Assembly: GCA_963383645.1 (NCBI GenBank)
Contig: OY726572.1
Coordinates: 26,232,792-26,296,791, forward strand
Source of the DNA: Muscardinus avellanarius
Lineage: Eukaryota; Chordata; Mammalia; Rodentia; Gliridae
Direction: 5' to 3'
Length of the DNA stretch: 64,000 nt
The notes beneath the pieces are model-generated. The model saw only the letters and a program-made list of their open reading frames with translations, did not search any database and was not told where the DNA came from. This document shows positions 56,757 to 64,000 of this stretch, piece after piece. Each line of letters begins with the position of its first letter. Within the stretch, counting starts at the first letter, position 1. The position numbers were made by a program, and so were the translations under genes.

Positions 56757-57220
56757 TTTTTGTGTGTGTGTGTGGTGCTGGGGATGGAACCCAGAGGCTT
56801 TTTACCTTCGGGCTACACTCCCACACCTATTTTCTATTTTATTTGGAAACAGGGTCTCACTAAGTTGCTGAGAGCCTCACTAAGTAGCTGAGGCTGGCTT
56901 CAAACCTGTGCGATCCTCCTGTCTCTGCCTCCCAAGCGCGGGGATTACAAGCGTGCACCACCACGCCCGGCTTCCATTCAATATTGTCAGTATTTGGTAG
57001 CAGACTAATACAACAGAGCAAATATCATTGAAATAGCCGGGCGTGGTGGTGCACGCTTGTAATCCCCGCGCTTGGGAGGCAGAGACAGGAGGATCGCGCA
57101 GGTTCGAAGCCGGCCGCGCGCGCTGGCTTAGGAGACCCTGTTTCCAAATAAAAATGTAAAAAATAGGTCTGGGAGTGTAGCCCAGAGGTAGAAGGGCTTC
57201 CAGGAACCCCAGTACCGCAA

Positions 57221-57251
<31 letters not shown>
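56757..57251. mobile_element. Two young SINEs with TSDs
   Basis: A reversed copy at 56757-56971 (flanks ttccattcaat) and a forward copy at 57036-57251 (flanks atcattgaaata, AT-rich tail). Confidence 0.9.
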
Positions 57252-57253
<2 letters not shown>

Positions 57254-57448
57254 CATTGAAATATACGTACTGGTTCCAGATTAAAGCTTGGCACCTTCCT
57301 GTATCACGGTAGAGGATCTTATTTCCAAATGGTCATGTCAAAGACGATCTCAATATTGTCCCCTTCTTTCTGTAGAACTACTTTCCATTCTGTAAAATAA
57401 CAAAACAGAACTAGGAATGTGGAATGGCTGGAGTGATTATCCAGGTAG

Positions 57449-57860
57449 TTAAAGCTGAGGCTGCCTGCGAACCACAATCCTCCTGTCTCAGCCTCTCAAA
57501 TTCTGGATTACAAGTGTGTGCCACCACGTCCAGCTAAAGCCCCTCGAATCCAGGTGGCTGCCCGCCTGACCTTGAGCTCTGTGCTCAAGTGGAACTCTGC
57601 CTCTCTACATTTCTTGCAAATGATGCTCGTTAGCCAGGCATGGTGGTGCGTGCCTGTCATCCCGGCATTTGGGAGGCTGAAACGGGAGGATTGCAGGTGT
57701 GCAGCCAGCCTCAGCTACTTCGTAAGGCCCTCTGCAACTTAGACCCTGCTTCAAAATAAAGAATAAAAATAGGGCTGGGGTGTAGCTTGGAGACAGAATG
57801 CCCCTGGGTTCTATCCCCAGTACTGTAATAAATAAATAAATAAACAAACAAATAAATAAA
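57449..57860. mobile_element. SINE fragment and full SINE
   Basis: A reversed head fragment at 57449-57534. A forward copy at 57632-57860 with AAAT/CAAA tail and flanks aaatgatgctcgtta / aaatgacactcatca. Confidence 0.84.
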
Positions 57861-58227
57861 ATGACACTCATCAGACTAAAGAGGGGAATTTGGAATTAAC
57901 AGCAAAAGATAGTAAAAGTTAGTGTCAAAAGAATGATGTAAAAGATAAATTTCTTCCAGTTGCTCCACTAGTTATATGGACTGGAATTATCCCGGCAGGA
58001 AGTTTTCATGGAGGAAATAGGGTTTTTTACTCCTTTCTTTTTCCTTTCATTTCTCTGTCTCTTTCATTCTTCCTCTATTCCCCTCCCTTCTTCCTCCCTC
58101 TTTCTCTTCCTCTCTCTTCTCTGTCTGTCTGTCTCTCTCTCTCTAGGGAATTGAATCCTTTTCTTTCTTTCTTTTTTTTTTTTTTTTTTTTTTACTTGGA
58201 AACAGGGTCCCACTAAGCTAATGACGG

Positions 58228-58612
<385 letters not shown>

Positions 58613-58613
<1 letters not shown>

Positions 58614-59217
58614 TAAGTTGCTGAGGCTGGCCTTGAACCTGCAATACTCCTGTCTCAGGCACCTGCGTACTAGGATTATAGGCTTATGCCACTCTACCTG
58701 GCTCATTTTGTTGTTTTTGTTTTGTTTTGTGGTACTAGTAATGCCTTAGAGGCATTTTACCTCTGAGCTATACCCTCAGCCCTGTTTTAATTTTTATTTT
58801 TAAATAGAGTCTCACTATGTTGCTGAGAACCTCCCTAAAATACTGAGGCTGGCCTCGAACCTCTGATCCTACTATCTCAGCCTACCAAGTACTAAGATTA
58901 CAGGGGATTACAGGGGGTTACCATTATACCTGACTCATGCTTTTTATTTTCTATATTTTATGGTTCTTTGATATTTGGGTGCTTTATTTCTATTTATATG
59001 AGATTCTAGAAGAGACTAATTTATCGTAAACAATCAAAATAATGAATATCTCTGGGGGGGTGTAGAGACGGGATTGGACTGAGAAGGCGTGTGGGATAAG
59101 TTACTGAGGGTTGCACTAAATTGCTGAGCCTGGCCTTGGCCTGGAATCTGTGACCGATCCTCCTGTCTCAGCTTCCTAAGTACTGAGATTTACAGGCATG
59201 TGCCACCATGCTCAGCA
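58613..59217 (-). mobile_element. Reversed SINE pieces
   Basis: The remainder of the pseudogene's host to 58702, a copy at 58728-58936 with TTTTG tail, and a head piece at about 59105-59217. Confidence 0.8.
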
Positions 59218-59390
59218 GGGCATAATACTTTCTAAGCAATGGGCAATATTCTATGTCTTTTTTATTCTGGGATGGTGGAAAGAAATATCTTTATTAAAGA
59301 TACTACCAAAATTTTTGCAAACATTCAAAACAGATTTGTAAACACAATGCTTCCCTTTTCAACTGGCAGCACTTTGAAAAGACAATACAA

Positions 59391-59590
59391 ACCAGGCGTG
59401 GTGGCGCACGCTTGTAATCCCCACACTTGGGAGGCAGAGACAGAAGGATCACGCAGGTTTGAAGCCAGCCGTGCTGGCTTAAGAGACCCTACTTCCAAAT
59501 TTTAAAAAGTATAAAATAGGCCTGGAAGTGTAGTCCGGAGGTAGAAGGGCTTCCAGAAACCCCAATACCACCAAAATAAGGAAAAGGAAA
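59391..59590 (+). mobile_element. SINE in the ELL2-like retrocopy 3' UTR
   Basis: A forward copy flanked by aaaagacaatacaa at about 59378-59391 and 59592-59605. Confidence 0.9.
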
Positions 59591-60412
59591 AAAAAGACAA
59601 TACAATAAGACAACACAACTCGAATCAACATTAATTCAAAATCCTTATATTTTTGACCATATAACTTATGTTCCCACATAATAAAACAAGTGATAGTTTA
59701 AATCAATGTCAATAGAAAAACTCCATGAAATAAAAGTTTGTGCTGTCTGATGAATCACAGTATGTTTGGTTAAATATATCCGCTTGTTTTATATTTCTAG
59801 CATCTAGGATGAAAAAAAAATTTTTAGATTTTTTTTATTCCTGTAGGTAACAACTTCATTGCATACCTTTCTTCAAAAAATACTTTTTAGCAGTATATAG
59901 TTTACTGACACATAGAATTTTATAATTTTGACCCAAGACTTTAGATCAGTTTCATTTTTATAACACATCCATTTTTGCCCAATATTAATAAAGCTGACAA
60001 ACTATTAAACGGGAAATGCTTTGATTTTCCACAATAGAAGTAGCGATATGACAGGAAAAACAAAAACCTTCAGTAACACATGTCACTTGTTGAACCTGAG
60101 TGGTTGGCCTGAGAGCGGCAGCTTTTTTCCTTCATGCACGCGCACATCCACACCACTTCTGCACACACACGGGCTGAGCACATGCTTTCGGACGCTGGTA
60201 GGCCACAGTGCTTCCCGTTGCTCTGATCATCGGGAAGCAGTGTAGCTAATGATTAACCACACTATAGCTAAGGATTACTCACACTGTACATACAACTAGC
60301 AAACACCTTACGGCAACCATTGCAATGGGGGTTAACTTGCAGAGTAAATTTAATACTCTAGATCAAGTCAGCCTGTATGTATACATATGCATATAAAAGT
60401 CTATTCACAGAG

Positions 60413-60868
60413 CCAGGCATGGCACATGATTGTAATCCCGGCATTTGGGAGGCTGAGACAAGAGGATTGCAGCTCAAGGACAGCCTCAGCTACTTAGGGA
60501 GGCCCTTTGCAACTCAGTGAGACCCTGTTTCAAAATAAGGAATAAAAACTAGGGCTGGGGGTGTAGCTCGGAGGTAGAATGCCCCTGGGTTCCAACCTGT
60601 ACTGCCAAAAACAAAAAAAAAAAACAAAAAAAAAAAAACCCTAACTCATTTGGATTTTTTTTTTTTTTTTCCTGTACGAGGGATGGAACCCAGGGGCATT
60701 CTACCTCCGAGCTACACCCCCAGCCCTATTTATTATTTTTTATTTTGAAACAGGGTCTCCCTGATTTGCAAAGGGCCTCACTAATTGGCTGAGGCTGTCT
60801 GTGAACCCTGATCCTCCTGTCTCAGCCTCCCAAATGCTGGGATTATAAGCGTGCACCACCACGCCCGA
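60413..60868. mobile_element. Tail-to-tail SINE pair in the ELL2-like retrocopy
   Basis: A forward copy at 60413-60640 and a reversed copy at 60650-60868 separated by about 10 bp. Confidence 0.88.
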
Positions 60869-61291
60869 TGGTCATTTGGAAGTTTAAATAAATAAACTTA
60901 AGCTTATTCACATCATCTGGTCCAAGCAGAGCTTTAGTGCCAGGACCCTGCTTGCTGTTGGTCAAATTCACCTATGAGTCTCTTGATGTGAGCCAGCTCG
61001 TTATGAAGATACTGGCATCTGTATATATATATTTTTTTCATGGCAATTGGGACTAGACTGTTTGCGCTTCTGATATTCCTGAAAGACTTCTTAAGGAACA
61101 TTCTGATACTCTTTGGAGCCTGGGGAAAGGCATTTTCATTGCTCATGCAGTTTGACAAATCTTCTGGCTGCTGTCTCATCCTCGCATACAAAGCTTTATA
61201 CTGGTCATACTCAGCATTGCAGTCATCCTTGTAATTCTAGCTTCGCTCATAGGAGACTATAACGATGTACTTTATCAAATAATCTGGAAGT

Positions 61292-61458
61292 AGCTGGGCA
61301 TGTCGGCACAGGCCTGTAATATGAGCATTTGGGAGGCAGAGACTGGATGATCGAGGTTCAAGGACAGCCTCAACTACGTAGTGAGACCCTCCGCAACTTA
61401 GACCCCGTTTCAAAAAATTAGTAATAATAATAATAATAATTAATAATAATAATAATAA
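61292..61458 (+). mobile_element. SINE splitting the ELL2-like coding remnant
   Basis: A shortened forward copy with an (AAT)n tail. The flanks aataatctggaagt and taataacctggaagt are its target duplication. Confidence 0.86.
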
Positions 61459-61807
61459 TGACAATGATAGTAATAACCTGGAAGTTCAATTGTTGAAGAA
61501 GGCTCAATTGTGGAGGCAGTGCAGCGCCCTCTTCAACCCCTTCACTGGAATTTGGACTGGAGTTATTCAGCTTGGCTATTTCTTCTCTTTAAGGTCTTCC
61601 TCCTTTTCCTCCATCATCTCAATGTCCTGCTTTTTTATATGGTCCTTTTCTTTGTGTTTTTTAGACTTATTTTTGGATGTTTTGTGAGACACTGCATGAA
61701 TTTCTTTCATAGGCTTTGGATACTTTAGTAAAGCTGAACCAGAAGGAAAGGTTTCCAGAGAAGTCCCCAAGGTGTATTTGTTTTGCTGGTCCTCATAGAT
61801 CCTACTG

Positions 61808-61987
61808 TGTTTTTGTTTTTGTTTTGTTTTGTTTTGTTTTGTTTTGTTTTGTTTGTGGTACTAGAGATGGAACCCAGGGGCCTTCTACCTCCAGGATATG
61901 CCCCCAACCTATCTTATATTTTTTTATTTGGAAACAGGGTCTCACTAAATTGCTGGGATTACAAGCGAGTGCCACCAGGCCTGGCTT
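61808..61987 (-). mobile_element. Reversed SINE with (TTTTG)n tail
   Basis: A body with a deletion in the head part. The tail is made of seven or more TTTTG units. An (AAAT)n run follows at 62009-62053. Confidence 0.82.
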
Positions 61988-62006
61988 TACCATTTTGACT
62001 GTAACT

Positions 62007-62051
<45 letters not shown>

Positions 62052-62157
62052 ATGAAGGAGAGAGGAAGTTGACTTCCACACTTTCTGGCAAGATGAAATG
62101 CCAAGACTATACCAAGAAATAATAGAAATTAATTTTAGTAAAAACACCACCATTTAA

Positions 62158-62533
62158 GCTGGGTGTGGTGGTGGACACTTGTAATTCCCCGCACTTGGGA
62201 GGCTGAGACAGGAGGATCTCACAGGTTCAAAGCCAGCCTCAGAGCCGGGCGTGGTGGCGCACGCTTGTAATCCCCACGCTTGGGAGGCGGAGACAGGAGG
62301 ATTGTGCAGGTTCGAAGCCAGCCACGCTGGCGTAAGAGACCCTTTTTCAAAAATATAAAATAGGTCTGGGAGTGGAGCCCGGAGGTAGAAGGGCTTCCAG
62401 GAACCCCAGTACCACCAAAAAAAAAAAAAAAAAAGCCAGCCTCAGTTACTTAGTGAGGCTCTCAGCAACTTAGTGAGACTCTGTTTCCTAATAAAATATA
62501 TATAAAAAAATACGTCTGGGAGCCTAGCTCCCA

Positions 62534-62584
<51 letters not shown>

Positions 62585-62700
62585 TTATTTATTTATTTAC
62601 TTACTTATTTGGTACTGGGTATTGAACCCAGTGGCATTCTACCTCTGAGCTATACCCTCAGCCTTTTCTATTTTTATTTTTATTTTGAAGCAGGGTCTTA
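62158..62700. mobile_element. SINE inserted in SINE, (CA)n and reversed SINE
   Basis: A forward host at 62158-62240 plus 62436-62536. A young guest at 62241-62435 is flanked by aaagccagcctcag. (CA)n at 62537-62581. A reversed SINE starts at about 62610 and is broken at 62700. Confidence 0.87.
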
Positions 62701-62898
62701 CCGGGCATAGCGGTACATGTTTGTGATCCCAGTACTTTGAAGGCTGACAGGAGAATTAAAGGCTCACATCCAGCCTCAAAAATCTAGTAAGACCCTCTTC
62801 AACTTAGTGAGACCGTGTTTCAAAATTTAAAAATAAGAAAAAAATAGGAGTGTAGCTCAGAGGTAGAATGCCCCTAGGTTCAATCCCTAGTACACACA

Positions 62899-62964
<66 letters not shown>

Positions 62965-63135
62965 AAAGAAAAGAAAAGAAAAGGGAAGAAAAGAAAAGGA
63001 AAGAAAATGAAAGAAACAGGGTCATTCTAGGTTGCTGAAAGTTTCTCTAAATACTGAGGCTGTTCTTGAACCTGTGTTTCTCCTGTCTCAGCCTCCCAAG
63101 TACTGAAATTACAGGTGCGTGCCACCACATCTGGT
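62701..63135. mobile_element. Forward SINE with (GA)n/(AAAAG)n tail inside a reversed SINE
   Basis: A guest body at 62701-62900 has a purine tail to about 63016. The reversed host then continues to 63135, where its end gccaccacatctggtcct is duplicated once more. Confidence 0.83.
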
Positions 63136-63164
63136 CCTAGTGCCACCACATCTGGTCCTAATAG

Positions 63165-64000
63165 CTTTTTTTTTTTTTTTTTTCGATACTAGGGATGGAA
63201 CCCAGGGGCATTCTAACTCTGAGCTACACCCCAGCCCTATTTTTTAGTCTTTTTATTTTTTTAAACATGGTCTTACTGAGTTGTGAAGGTCCTCACTAAG
63301 TAGCTGAGGCTGTCCACAAACTGCAATGCTCTGGTCTCAGCTTCCCAAATGCTGGGATTACAAGTGTGTGCTACCACGCCCAGCTCTTAATATCTATTTT
63401 TAAGAAATACTTTTTTACACTAGGCATGGTGGCATACACCTGTAATCCTATTACTTGAGAGACTTAAGACAGGAGGATTGCAAGTTGGAAGCCAGCATCA
63501 GCAATTTAGGGAGACCCAGTTTCCCTCCTCCTCCTCCTCCTCCTCCTCCTCCTCCTCCTCCTCCTTCTTCATCTTCATCTTCATCTTCATCATCTTCTTC
63601 TTTTTTTGTGGCACTGGGGATTGAACCCAGAGGCATTCTCCTTTTTGTGTGTGTGTGGTACTAGGGGTGAAACCCAGGGGCTTTTCTACCTCCAGGCTAC
63701 ACTCCCAGACCTATTTTATACTTTATTTGGAAACAGGGTCTCACTAAGTTGCTGAGAACCTCACTAAGTAGCTGAGGCTGGCTTCGAACCTATGTGATCT
63801 TCCTGTCTCAGACTCCCAAGTGTGGGGATTACAAGTGTGCGCCACCACGCCCGGCTGAGGCATTCTCCCTTTGAGCTACACTCCCAGCCTGATTTTTTTT
63901 TTTTTTTTTTTTGGTAGTACTGGAGGTGGAACCCAGAGGCTTTCTACATCTGGGCTGTACTCCCAGACCTTTTTCCAATCCCAGGCCTATTTTATAGTTT
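63165..64000. mobile_element. SINE cluster to the window end
   Basis: A reversed copy at 63165-63385. A truncated forward head at 63426-63522 leads into (CCT)n and CTTCAT repeats (63523-63600). A reversed host begins at 63607, is split by a reversed guest at 63646-63856 (flanks gaggcattctcc) and ends near 63893. Another reversed copy runs off the end. Confidence 0.85.

Larger units (their letters stand above)
59265..61800 (-). pseudogene. ELL2-like processed pseudogene with long 3' UTR
   Basis: ELL2 is an RNA polymerase II elongation factor of the super elongation complex. The minus strand from about 61800 shows SKNKSKKHKEKDH, then after a frameshift IAKLNNSSPNSSEGVEEGA. After a SINE it shows PDYLIKYIVIVSYE, then with stops and two more frame changes RRFVKLHEQ, SPGSKEYQNV, and finally LHNELAHIKRLIGEFDQQQ, the end of the occludin-homology domain, with a stop at 60934. 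There are no introns. Downstream unique AT-rich sequence to a minus-strand AATAAA near 59292 is probably its 3' UTR. SINEs at 59391-59590, 60413-60640, 60650-60868 and 61292-61458 interrupt it. The paralogue assignment (ELL2 over ELL) rests on remembered C-terminal residues. Confidence 0.82.

Noticed and set aside
63523..63600. Polyproline/polyserine coding repeat
   Set aside because: (CCT)n and (CTTCAT)n lie between two SINE pieces and form the expanded tail of a SINE. There is no exon context.
62000..64000. First exon of the next syntenic gene (YIPF4)
   Set aside because: I looked for its N-terminal coding sequence and a CpG-rich promoter at the right end and found only SINEs and microsatellites.

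Overview
The window is nuclear DNA of a placental mammal, almost certainly a rodent. Two multi-exon genes are written in short exons with GT/AG borders inside long introns, and more than half of the sequence is interspersed repeat. The dominant repeat, with well over 100 copies, is a composite SINE. A 7SL/B1-type head (gtggtggcgcacgcttgtaatcc) is joined to an ID/tRNA-like second half (gtagctcagaggtagaatgcccctgggtt) and an A-rich tail. B1-dID type dimers of this kind are known from squirrel-related rodents (Sciuridae, Gliridae, Aplodontiidae). I therefore infer a sciuromorph rodent but cannot name the species.

Layout. (1) 1-20295, plus strand: the last nine coding exons and the 3' UTR of SLC30A6 (zinc transporter family member ZnT6), about residue 96 to the C-terminus. 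(2) 20296-25130: a short tail-to-tail intergenic gap holding SINEs, a MIR and a 5'-truncated young L1. (3) 25140-53337, minus strand: all coding exons of NLRC4, the inflammasome NLR (CARD, NACHT, LRR). It assembles to 1024 codons without a break if the A of the start codon comes from an upstream exon. (4) 53338-64000: the region 5' of NLRC4, mostly repeats, with two processed pseudogenes (RPL36A and an ELL2-like retrocopy). The order SLC30A6(+) then NLRC4(-) matches the conserved mammalian synteny of human 2p22.

The two genes are not functionally linked as far as is known. ZnT6 partners ZnT5 in early secretory zinc loading. NLRC4 is a cytosolic sensor platform that, with NAIPs, detects bacterial flagellin and type III secretion components and activates caspase-1.

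I see no new biological system such as an operon, CRISPR array or phage. The unusual content is the retroelement record: a U6 snRNA/L1 chimera with target-site duplications, three SINEs landing one after another on the same 10-12 bp target, two solo LTRs sitting inside SINEs (one carrying a further SINE), retrocopies that split SINEs, tail-to-tail inverted SINE pairs, and microsatellites growing out of SINE tails. In NLRC4 the start codon appears to be divided by an intron, and one LRR exon has an unusual donor about 18 nt from a SINE tail.
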